Below are positions 56,792-64,000 of a stretch of DNA of 64,000 bases, one piece after another. A program made the position numbers and the translations under genes. The stretch lies in NCBI GenBank assembly GCA_023135165.1, contig JAGLTS010000038.1:1-64000 (forward strand), given 5' to 3'. The DNA is from Phycisphaerales bacterium. Lineage in GTDB: Bacteria > Planctomycetota > Phycisphaerae > Phycisphaerales > JAGLTS01. How positions within the stretch are numbered: position 1 is the first letter of the stretch; each line of letters opens with the position of its first letter. The notes under the pieces were generated by a model. It had not been told where the DNA came from. It saw nothing but the letters and a program-made list of their open reading frames with translations, and did no database searches.

Positions 56792-57913
56792 ATGGGCGTC
56801 TCCGATCGAGACTACATCAGAAACCCGCCTCCCGGACGCGGCTACGGCGCGCCGATGCCCCGTATGGGCTGGCGAGCCATGTCCGGATGGTCCGTCAACA
56901 CATGGATCATCGTCATCTGCGCCCTCGTCTTCGTCGTCGATTCCCTGATCCCGTCCCAAACTTACTTCCCCGTCGGCGGGCCGAGACTCGCAGCAGGCGT
57001 CACCGAGATTCCGGACACCGCGAAGATCATCAAGGAAGCTGAGGTTGCTCGCTTCGTTGAGCAGAATCCCCAGACGAATCAGACAGTCATCCGCGAGGCG
57101 CTTGCCTGGCCGATCAAGGATGTGCAAACGGGCCAGACCGTCGCTTTGCAGGAGGTGAGACCCTACCAGGCCGGGCTGCTCAACATCGTGTTCCACTTCT
57201 CGACCGCAGCGGGGTTCCTTCGCCTGGAGGTCTGGCGGCTCGTCACGTTCCAGTTCCTGCACGCGGGCATCGGCCACATCTTCCTCAACATGCTCGGGCT
57301 TTACTTCTTCGGTCCAATGGTCGAGCAGCACCTTGGCTCCAGGCGATACCTCGCCTACTACCTCATCTGCGGCATCGCAGGCGCGATCCTCTACCTGATA
57401 CTCAACTTCCTCGGATCCATCGTCGGGCTCGCGCTGCCCTTTGTGCCTGTGCTCATCAACGACCCATGGACCCCGCTCGTCGGCGCCTCCGCAGGGGTGT
57501 ACGGCGTGCTCATGGCAGGTGCATTCATTGCGCCGAACACGGTCGTGCAACTGATCTTCCCGCCGATCCCGCTGCGCCTCAAGACGCTCGCGTACATCTT
57601 GCTCGGCATCGCGCTCTTCACGTTGTTCACGCAAGGCGACAACGCGGGCGGACAGGCAGCCCACATCGGCGGCGCGGTCGCAGGCTACTTCTTCATTCGC
57701 AGGCCCGCACTGCTGCACGACTTCCTCGACTTCCGAGGCGGCCCCAAGAAGCAGCGCCGCTCCAGGCCGTCCGACGCCAAGAAAAAGAAGAAGGTGGATG
57801 ACGACGCGATCGACCGCATACTCAGCAAGGTCGCTACACAGGGCTTGCAGTCATTGACCGAATCCGAGAAGCGATTGCTCCAGCGCGCCTCAGAAGAAAA
57901 GCGATCTTCGTAG
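56792..57913 (+). CDS. Rhomboid-family serine protease with shared C-terminal tail
   Basis: Intramembrane protease of 373 residues. The catalytic Ser is in GASAGVYGVLMAG and the His in AAHIGGAVAGY; about six helices are present. An insertion of about 90 residues occurs between the first helix and the conserved WRLVTFQFLHAGIGHIFLNM. The tail DRILSKVATQGLQSLTESEKRLL resembles the S2P gene immediately upstream. An 80-base gap separates the genes, so they are likely co-transcribed. ATG 56792 is used; the longer frame from 56732 lacks similarity. Confidence 0.92.
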   Translation: MGVSDRDYIRNPPPGRGYGAPMPRMGWRAMSGWSVNTWIIVICALVFVVDSLIPSQTYFPVGGPRLAAGVTEIPDTAKIIKEAEVARFVEQNPQTNQTVIREALAWPIKDVQTGQTVALQEVRPYQAGLLNIVFHFSTAAGFLRLEVWRLVTFQFLHAGIGHIFLNMLGLYFFGPMVEQHLGSRRYLAYYLICGIAGAILYLILNFLGSIVGLALPFVPVLINDPWTPLVGASAGVYGVLMAGAFIAPNTVVQLIFPPIPLRLKTLAYILLGIALFTLFTQGDNAGGQAAHIGGAVAGYFFIRRPALLHDFLDFRGGPKKQRRSRPSDAKKKKKVDDDAIDRILSKVATQGLQSLTESEKRLLQRASEEKRSS

Positions 57914-57999
57914 CCCCACGTCCCCCCACAGCGTTCGGCCACCCTGTTGACATCCGTGATGCGCATCACTTGGCTGTCGCGCGAACGCTGCATTCCCCG

Positions 58000-59040
58000 T
58001 CAAGCATCCGCATCCACGGGGACATCGGCCTCGCTGGGGAGCGCTCCGGGAGCCGCTTCGTCATCAGTCGGCGTCGGCTCAGCGTCGATCCAGCCTCGCC
58101 TGACCATGATGTTCAGCGCGTCACGTGCCGGCGCGGTCTTGGGGTATTTCCGAATGAGGCGTCCAAGGACATATCGGCCTGACACGACGTCGTCCTGCTT
58201 GAGGTACCACCGTGCGGTTTCAAGCAACTTCCGTGCGGCGCTGCTGTCGACCCAGCCGAGCAGCGAGTCGTCGATGCCGCTCTCCTGAGCAGCCTGCGGA
58301 TAGGCGGTCTGGAAGTCGAGGATGCCGAGCCGGGCGTTCTCGAGTCCCGAGCTGTCGTAGGCGGGTCCTTTGAACATGGCGATGTGGGCAAGGATCTTGC
58401 GTCGCATCGCCTTCTGTTGCCACGCCGAATCGGGATAGTTGCGGAGGAACAACTCATACGCTTCCACCGCAAGCGACATCATTCGCTTCCGGTAGAAATA
58501 GTCGGCAAGGATGATGCCCGCTCGCTCGGCGAGGCGTGATCCGGGCAGCCTCTCCTGGATTCGCACGAGCAACTCGACTCCCTCATCCTCGGCTGAGAAG
58601 AGACGAAGGCCGAGCCAGCGGCGGTTCATCCCGTCGACGAACTTCACCGCGATGTCCAATTCACGCTGCTGCGCCGTGACGAAATGCTCCGAGGCGGAAA
58701 ACTCACGACAGAGGAACTCGTAGTCGTACAGCGCCTGGTAGTAGTGCATGCGTGCGACCTTGGCGTCACCACGCAAGAGCACTGCCTCGGCAAGGAGCGG
58801 CTGATCGGTCTCCTTGTACTCGTCGATGAACTTCGTCGCGCGATGCTCCGCGGCAGCGCCCTTGCCTTCCGCGAGGAGTCGTCGGATGTCAGCGATCTGC
58901 GCCGCCGGCGTGCCGGGCTCGGGTGCGGCGATGCGGATGACCTCGCCCGACTCGTCGATGCGGAAGTCATCGGCAAACCCGGGCGCGCCCGCAAGCAGAC
59001 CCACAGCGGCGACCACAATGATCCGGAGACAGCCTCTCAT
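58000..59040 (-). CDS. Exported TPR-type protein, BamD-like
   Basis: Protein of 346 residues with a signal sequence (IIVVAAVGLLAGAPGFA) and helical repeats that resemble the TPRs of BamD/YfiO: ALYDYEFLCREFSASEHFVTA, AVEAYELFLRNYPDSAWQQKAM and SGRYVLGRLIRKYPKTAPARDAL. There is no lipobox Cys. A cluster of acidic residues ends the chain. It may belong to outer-membrane or envelope assembly, but the BamD equivalence is inference. It is convergent with the rhomboid gene. Confidence 0.78.
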   Translation of the reverse strand: MRGCLRIIVVAAVGLLAGAPGFADDFRIDESGEVIRIAAPEPGTPAAQIADIRRLLAEGKGAAAEHRATKFIDEYKETDQPLLAEAVLLRGDAKVARMHYYQALYDYEFLCREFSASEHFVTAQQRELDIAVKFVDGMNRRWLGLRLFSAEDEGVELLVRIQERLPGSRLAERAGIILADYFYRKRMMSLAVEAYELFLRNYPDSAWQQKAMRRKILAHIAMFKGPAYDSSGLENARLGILDFQTAYPQAAQESGIDDSLLGWVDSSAARKLLETARWYLKQDDVVSGRYVLGRLIRKYPKTAPARDALNIMVRRGWIDAEPTPTDDEAAPGALPSEADVPVDADA

Positions 59041-59202
59041 CGCAGTACAGTACGTCTGGGCGGGTAAAGTCTCAAATGCAGGCATGGAACCGCACCGACC
59101 CGCGTTCCTGGGCGGGTGTTGCGGGGAGCGACCGATCACGCGATGATCGGTTTCGGCGGATGGTGAGTTTGCCGCAACGATGATCCGGGAACGGAGGCAA
59201 CT

Positions 59203-60312
59203 GTGAATACCGACCTGCTGTGCCGACTGTGTGAGATGCCGGGGATCTCCGGCCGAGAGGAGCGAGTCCGTGACCTGATCCACGAGGAGATCGAGGCGAC
59301 GGGCGACCTGTTCGACGATGTGTTCGTCGATCGCATGGGGTCACTCCACTGCGTGCGTTATCCGCGCAAGCGGTCCGCAGCCAAGTCGAAGGGCAAGGCG
59401 AAACTGACGGGCGGCAAGCCGGTCGCCGGCGCGACGCGCGTGATGCTCGCCTGCCACATGGATGAGATCGGCTTCTACGTGTCGCACATCGACGACAACG
59501 GGTTCATTCGCGTGAACGCCGCGGGCGGGTTCGACACGCGCAACCTCTTCTCGCGTCGCATTCGCGTATGCACGAAAAAGCACGGCGACCTGCCGGGCGT
59601 GATGAATCCGGGCGGGCGGCCGATCCACATCGCATCACCGGAGGACCGCAAGAAGGTGCCGGAGGTCAAGGAGTTCCTGATTGACATCGGCATGGGCGGC
59701 AAGGAGGTTCGGAAGCGCGTGCGTGTCGGCGACATGGTTGTGATGGATGAGCCGTTCGTTGAGGTCGGCGACAAGGTCGTGAGCAAGGCGCTCGACAACC
59801 GTATCGCGTGTTGGGTTGGAATCGAATCCATCCGGCAACTGAACAAGTCTGGCAAGCCACACCGTTGCGAGATCCACGTCGTCTTCACGGTGCAGGAAGA
59901 GGTCGGGCTGCGAGGTGCGATGACATCCGCGAATCGTATTTGCCCGGACATCGTGCTGGGGGTTGACACGACGTTGTCCTGCGACACGCCGGGCGTTCCG
60001 AAGGAAGAAACGGTGACAGTGCAGGGTGAAGGCGTGGCGCTGGGCGTGATGGATTCGTCGATGATCGCGGATCATCGGCTCGTTGATGAGTTGGAGGCGA
60101 CGGCGCAGAAGAGCAACATCCCATGTCAGCGGTCGATTCTCTCGCGCGGCGGTCAGGACGGCGGGGCGGCGCAGCGCGCGCAGCACGGCGCGCGGGCTGG
60201 AGCACTGGCGGTCGGCGTCCGATACATCCACACCGTCACGGAGATGTCAGCGAAAAAGGACATCGAGGCGATGCGCGACCTGCTCGCAGCATGGCTCCCA
60301 ACGGTGAAGTGA
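59203..60312 (+). CDS. M42-family metallopeptidase
   Basis: Cytoplasmic aminopeptidase or deblocking enzyme of 369 residues. Metal ligands are in MLACHMDEIGFYV (H85), SKALDNRIACW, FTVQEEVGLRGA, GVDTT and the final YIHTVTEMS. A lysine-rich insertion near residues 55-75 is not typical of the family. The start is GTG at 59203, supported by GGAGG five bases upstream. It is divergent from the TPR gene and may carry its own promoter. Confidence 0.93.
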   Translation: MNTDLLCRLCEMPGISGREERVRDLIHEEIEATGDLFDDVFVDRMGSLHCVRYPRKRSAAKSKGKAKLTGGKPVAGATRVMLACHMDEIGFYVSHIDDNGFIRVNAAGGFDTRNLFSRRIRVCTKKHGDLPGVMNPGGRPIHIASPEDRKKVPEVKEFLIDIGMGGKEVRKRVRVGDMVVMDEPFVEVGDKVVSKALDNRIACWVGIESIRQLNKSGKPHRCEIHVVFTVQEEVGLRGAMTSANRICPDIVLGVDTTLSCDTPGVPKEETVTVQGEGVALGVMDSSMIADHRLVDELEATAQKSNIPCQRSILSRGGQDGGAAQRAQHGARAGALAVGVRYIHTVTEMSAKKDIEAMRDLLAAWLPTVK

Positions 60313-60372
60313 CGGCAGCGCCCCCTGTGAAGCCGTAACCGCATGTCGCCGCGCGCGAGCCATCTCACAGCG

Positions 60373-61047
60373 TCACGGTGCCACGTCGGCGGCTTGGAAC
60401 CACAGCGTCAGCGTGATCGGTGCGCGGGGATCAGGCTCATCATCGGTCGGCGCGCGGGACGGGTCGAACGCAGCGGCTGGCGCCTCAGCGGTGACCTCGA
60501 TCGTCAGCAGGTCGCCGAGCAGTTCAACATTCGTGCGCGTCGCGACGCCGTTCTCCTCAATGAGATATGTGCCGTGCGCAAGGATGGTCAAGTCGCGCGG
60601 CAGGCCGAGGATGTCCAGGTCGAGCGTGATCTCGCCCTGGAGCCTGCCTGTGTCGCGGTCGAGTGTGATGCGCTCGATCCGGTTGATCTTGATCTCGACG
60701 GTCGATCGGCCGGCGCGATTGGTCCAGGAAGACCCGATCATGCGAATCGCGAGGGCGGGGTCGCTCAACTCGATGTGCGGCAGAGCGACCAGACCGCGTG
60801 CTCTGCTCCGCGACGGCTGATTCAGGTCGATCTTGATCGAGCCCCATTCGCCCCGGCCGACGAAGAACGTGGGCGCGGGGCAGTCCGGACTGTCGAGCTT
60901 GAGCATCGCAAGCGGATAGGTCAGCTTCTCGGGATTCAGGTCGAACGTGATTCGTGCAGGCGGGCGAGACGCGGAGAGGCCGGCGGCGAGCACAGCGGCC
61001 GAGATACTGACGAGGAGCGTGATCCCGAGACGGCGAGCATGCGTCAC
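60373..61047 (-). CDS. Exported protein of unknown function
   Basis: Protein of 224 residues with signal sequence LGITLLVSISAAVLAAGLSAS. The body is beta-rich, with segments like RSTVEIKINRIERITLD and GRLQGEITLDLDILGLPRDL that suggest a YceI-like or other beta-barrel fold. No motif was confirmed. Its start overlaps the stop of the upstream gene by four bases, so the two are coupled and probably act together. Confidence 0.7.
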   Translation of the reverse strand: MTHARRLGITLLVSISAAVLAAGLSASRPPARITFDLNPEKLTYPLAMLKLDSPDCPAPTFFVGRGEWGSIKIDLNQPSRSRARGLVALPHIELSDPALAIRMIGSSWTNRAGRSTVEIKINRIERITLDRDTGRLQGEITLDLDILGLPRDLTILAHGTYLIEENGVATRTNVELLGDLLTIEVTAEAPAAAFDPSRAPTDDEPDPRAPITLTLWFQAADVAP

Positions 61048-62837
61048 GGCGCATCTCCTTGCACGGCGTTCGCGGTGTCCGACAGATCAAGCAGCATGAT
61101 CCAAGCGTCAGTCTCACCGGCGAAGTCTCGCTGGAGTGCATGGTGCAGGACCGGCGCGTTGCCCAGCGAGTCGCGCTCCAATGCGTTGCCGAAGACGAGG
61201 ACACGACCGCCGTGCTCGACGATGTGCGCGTTCTCGCACGCGGGGAGATAGCTGCCCAAGCGCAGTGCGCGCCACCGCGGATCGAGGATGGCGATGTACG
61301 CGCCGGCGTAGAATTCATCATTGGGGATCCGCACGTAGGCGGACGGCGTCTCTGGCAAGCCGGTCTCGGATCGGCCGGCGAGGAGCGTGCTGCCATCTGG
61401 GAGCGCGGTAATCGACGTGATCGAGAGATCGGTCGCCTGCCCGGCGCGATGGCCCCACGGCCTGCGCTGATCGGGCACGAAGGATGCCCAGTACGTCATT
61501 CGCCGAATTGCTTTCGTCGCAGCGTCAAGTTCAACAAGAAGCGTCGAAGCAGGTCCACGGCGGCGCTGGGCGACGGATGCGATCAGCGGGTCGGCATCCC
61601 GCTGAGCGGGCTTGTCGAGGTCGAATACATCGCGTGAGAAGAGCGTGCGCGAACCTTCGTGGCGGCAGACGATGACCGTGGCGCCAAGCGTCACCGGCGC
61701 GATGTGCTCGATCCACGACGGCGCAACCAAGCGGTACCGGTCCAGGCCAACCAATAGCCCGCTCCATCCCCAGGCACGCCAGGCGAGCGAGCCGGTCAAT
61801 GTTGTGCGGTCAAGAAACGGCGTGTCGAACCGTTCACGACCCGTCTCGGTTTCCGTTCGACCAGCTGCGTAGCGTGAACCGTCGTGCGGGTCGACCGTCC
61901 ACGCGTCGAGCTTGTCAGGGAGCAACTCAGGGAGCGTTGTCACATGTCGGCCGTCCGGACTGACTCGCAGAAGTCTGTTCCGCTCGCGCAGGACGATGAA
62001 GCCCTCGTGATCGAAATGGAAGTCGATCGCCGGGTTGTGTGCACGCGAGATGTCATCCCACATCAGTGCCCACTGGACCTTCGTCGCCTGCGGATTCAGG
62101 CGCGCGAGGTAGACGACACGACCCTGCGCTTCTTCGATTTCGCGCGCCACGCGCTCTCGCCCGGTCGGAAGCGGCGGCAACGCGATACCTGACCGGCGCA
62201 GTTCGTCGCGCTCGGTGCACAGCCGATCGTAGTGGGTGATGCGGTCGGCGCGTTCATCCTTGAGTGTTCGGCCGCGAGCTTGGGGAGCGATCTCAACGAA
62301 AGGCACCCGGCCTCGCCCGGAGATGTATAGCCCACCGTCCGGGCCGACTTTGCAGCTTCCCGCCGGGCCGAATCGCGCAACGCCGAAGCCGAAGCGTGAG
62401 ACGCTGAGGATCTCGTCCATCATCGGGCTGTAGCGCACGATGACGCCCGTGATGTTGGGGTTTTCGTGGTTCAGACGCCAGCGCTGCGTACCCGGCTCGG
62501 GCTTGAGACGGATGGGACAGTCGGGGTTCCATGTGCTGAAGCGCCAGCCGAGCACGGTGTTCATCGCGTCCTCGTCATCCGCCTGGGGGATATCAGGACC
62601 CCATGCGTTGAGGAAGAGGATGATCGTGCGATCCTCGCCAAAGCCGGCTCCCGCGACCTGTTCGATGCCGCTGCCGCCGAAGTACGTCGCGCTGACCGGC
62701 TCGACGGCCCGCGCTGTGTCCGCGGACCTCCGCTCGATCGTTTCCTTGGGACCGGCCCAGGCAGCCGCGGTCGCACACAGGGCGAGCAGTCCCCAGCGTG
62801 CCGGGCGTCGCGTGGTTTGCACGACGGAGTTCATCAT
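61044..62837 (-). CDS. Exported beta-propeller-like protein of unknown function
   Basis: Protein of 597 residues with a weak export signal (WGLLALCATAAAWA). The segment TYFGGSGIEQVAGAGFGED resembles SBBP-type beta-propeller repeats, and later segments such as DPHDGSRYAAGRTETE and TSITALPDGSTLLAGRSETG repeat that style. It may be a periplasmic or surface propeller. A second ATG directly follows the first (62834). It is the first of a coupled pair with the gene at 60373. Confidence 0.7.
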   Translation of the reverse strand: MMNSVVQTTRRPARWGLLALCATAAAWAGPKETIERRSADTARAVEPVSATYFGGSGIEQVAGAGFGEDRTIILFLNAWGPDIPQADDEDAMNTVLGWRFSTWNPDCPIRLKPEPGTQRWRLNHENPNITGVIVRYSPMMDEILSVSRFGFGVARFGPAGSCKVGPDGGLYISGRGRVPFVEIAPQARGRTLKDERADRITHYDRLCTERDELRRSGIALPPLPTGRERVAREIEEAQGRVVYLARLNPQATKVQWALMWDDISRAHNPAIDFHFDHEGFIVLRERNRLLRVSPDGRHVTTLPELLPDKLDAWTVDPHDGSRYAAGRTETETGRERFDTPFLDRTTLTGSLAWRAWGWSGLLVGLDRYRLVAPSWIEHIAPVTLGATVIVCRHEGSRTLFSRDVFDLDKPAQRDADPLIASVAQRRRGPASTLLVELDAATKAIRRMTYWASFVPDQRRPWGHRAGQATDLSITSITALPDGSTLLAGRSETGLPETPSAYVRIPNDEFYAGAYIAILDPRWRALRLGSYLPACENAHIVEHGGRVLVFGNALERDSLGNAPVLHHALQRDFAGETDAWIMLLDLSDTANAVQGDAP

Positions 62838-62955
62838 CACAGCATACGGTCGGCGGGGCGTCGCGGATTCGTCCCTGTCACGATTCGGTCGTGCCGCGTG
62901 ATGTCCGGGATCTCGCCGTGCCCGGCTTGTTCGGTACTGCGGCTCGTCTCCAATG

Positions 62956-62982
62956 AAAAAGGCCCGTGCGGTTGCACGGGCC
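62956..62982 (-). terminator. Intrinsic terminator of the PEP-CTERM gene
   Basis: GGCCCGTGC pairs with GCACGGGCC across four bases, and TTTTT follows on the minus strand. It lies 54 bases past the PEP-CTERM stop, with no other gene between. Confidence 0.92.
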
Positions 62983-63036
62983 AAGAGTGAGATCATCCGC
63001 GATTCTTCGTTAGAAACGGATTCTCAGGAGGACGTA

Positions 63037-63543
63037 TTAGCGGCGACGCCGGCTGACGAAACCAGCCAAACCCAGAAGGGCCAGCGTGCCGGGAGCCGGG
63101 ACGGTGAAGACGTTGAAGTACGACTCGTTGTACGTGCCATCCGGGGTGGGGGTGTCATCGTAGTCCTCGAAGAACTTGACAACCCAGTGACCGTTGGGAT
63201 TCTCGCCGTCGAAGTCAGTGACGTCAGCGTATCCGGTCCAGTTGCCGCCGGTGCCCCAGCCCATCAGGTCGCCCATGTCGTAGACGACGTAGGTGCCCTC
63301 AGGTGAGGTGATCCCGATGTTCGCTTCGGACCCGTAGGACATGCCGTCTGGGTTCGTCGTGTAGTCAAGATCGAAAGCGCAACCGTCAATGACGGCGGGC
63401 TCGTCCGCGACATCGAAGGTCAAGAGCGTGTAGGCGGTGAACTCGCCGCCGTCCGACTCCGCGCCGGTCAGAACAAACTGCACATCCGCACTTGCCATGG
63501 TGGCGACGCCGAACGTGGCAGCCGCCAGAAGAGCCATTCTCAT
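63037..63543 (-). CDS. PEP-CTERM sorted secreted protein
   Basis: Protein of 168 residues with signal sequence MALLAAATFGVATMASA. The body (about 20-145) is rich in Asp, Gly and Thr and has YTTNPDGMSYGSEANIG and NWTGYADVTDFDGENPNGHW, which may be a proprotein-convertase P-like or other beta domain. The end VPAPGTLALLGLAGFVSRRRR is a typical PEP-CTERM: VPxP, a hydrophobic helix and an Arg cluster. Such proteins are processed by exosortase and often exported with exopolysaccharide. No exosortase gene is in this window. ATG 63543 has GGGAG eight bases upstream. Confidence 0.92.
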   Translation of the reverse strand: MRMALLAAATFGVATMASADVQFVLTGAESDGGEFTAYTLLTFDVADEPAVIDGCAFDLDYTTNPDGMSYGSEANIGITSPEGTYVVYDMGDLMGWGTGGNWTGYADVTDFDGENPNGHWVVKFFEDYDDTPTPDGTYNESYFNVFTVPAPGTLALLGLAGFVSRRRR

Positions 63544-64000
63544 AGTGTTTCTCCCTAGTTTGGATTCAGGCTCGTAGCTGGAAATTCGCCTCGTTCGCCC
63601 TCGTACCGGCTCAGCGGGCCGTGAGTTGCCGAGACGACCATTCAACACGCGTATCTTCGCCTCCTGCTCCATCAAGCAAGCGCCAAGTCGCTCCAAGCCC
63701 GTTGTGCCCAGCGGCCTGCGACGCGTTTGCCGAGCACCGGGATGGTTCGCTCCACAGCTTGCTGCACCAGTATTACCGACATTCGCACCTGATGTGATGA
63801 CTATTTGGCGATTTCTGGAAAGTTTCTCTGGCACCCGATTCGGAGTGGCACCCTGGGCCGTGAGGTACTCCCCATGCGCTGGGCGCGCGCATGGATTCAC
63901 AGAAAACGTGTTATCGGACTAGAGTTTTGGGCGAGTTTCGGCCGGTTTGGGCTCGTTTCGGCGCGTTTTCGATCAGTTTTGGTGCGTTTTGGGTCGGTTT
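63544..64000. other. Intergenic region up to the window edge
   Basis: This stretch precedes the PEP-CTERM gene and contains phased array copy C at the right end. No gene was seen on either strand. Any gene to the right is outside the window. Confidence 0.5.
63893..64000 (+). repeat. Phased T-tract array, copy C (cut by window end)
   Basis: T-runs begin at 63925, 63936, 63946, 63956, 63966, 63977, 63987 and 63998, steps of 10 or 11 with mean 10.4. The leader with AACGTGTTATCGGAC precedes them. The 108 visible bases match the reverse complement of 24894-25001 at 101 positions without gaps. The element continues beyond the window, so its right end is unknown. Confidence 0.9.

Overview
The window looks like a chromosomal segment of a high-GC planctomycete, most probably of class Phycisphaerae. 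Five large secreted proteins end in a dockerin-like calcium-loop module built around the words DQSDLGILLA or DQADLGILL, one protein ends in a PEP-CTERM sorting tail, and many housekeeping genes sit in short, tightly packed, frequently convergent or overlapping units. No phage, plasmid, insertion-sequence or CRISPR genes are visible. The only RNA gene found is a tRNA-Ile(GAT).

Layout. 0.1-7.5 kb: GNAT acetyltransferase, M20 peptidase, GGQ release-factor-like protein, SurE, family 2 glycosyltransferase, NnrE, a possible nuclease-fold protein preceded by a palindromic repeat, and RarD. 7.5-16.5 kb: a large GHMP kinase / nucleotidyltransferase fusion beside a GT4/GT5 glycosyltransferase, PrmC, an unknown membrane-anchored protein, and a glycosyltransferase-methyltransferase fusion; together these suggest sugar activation and glycan assembly. 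16.5-32.2 kb: an accessory, secretome-rich stretch with four dockerin-tailed proteins, long non-coding gaps, CysC, tRNA-Ile and a Dus enzyme. 32.3-43.1 kb: SppA-like protease, an OLD-family ATPase-nuclease, a DUF4920 lipoprotein, a coupled NapG/NapH-like ferredoxin pair, a YbjQ-YbjQ-PrsW set, and two paralogous metallo-beta-lactamase-fold proteins flanking a CYTH protein and a DnaQ-like exonuclease. 43.1-53.4 kb: LigA, a ROK kinase, a GHL10 hydrolase, a sodium:solute symporter, a dockerin-tailed C25 (gingipain-type) protease and MurQ. 53.5-63.5 kb: YchF, Aat, an S2P protease and a rhomboid protease that share a C-terminal tail, a TPR protein, an M42 peptidase, two exported unknowns and a PEP-CTERM protein.

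How genes may work together. The symporter, GHL10 hydrolase, ROK kinase and MurQ could form a salvage route for N-acetylmuramic acid: import, release, phosphorylation and lactyl-ether cleavage. The GHMP/nucleotidyltransferase fusion and its upstream glycosyltransferase could make and use one NDP-sugar.

Most unusual signal. Three intergenic regions (about 16.69-16.80, 24.89-25.00 and 63.89-64.00 kb) carry arrays of short T-tracts (A-tracts on the other strand) repeated every 10 or 11 bases. In each array eight tracts span 73 bases over seven steps, about 10.4 bp, which is the helical repeat of DNA. Two of these copies are 101/108 identical in opposite orientations, 39 kb apart. This is what a dispersed family of intrinsically curved DNA elements would look like; their role is unknown.
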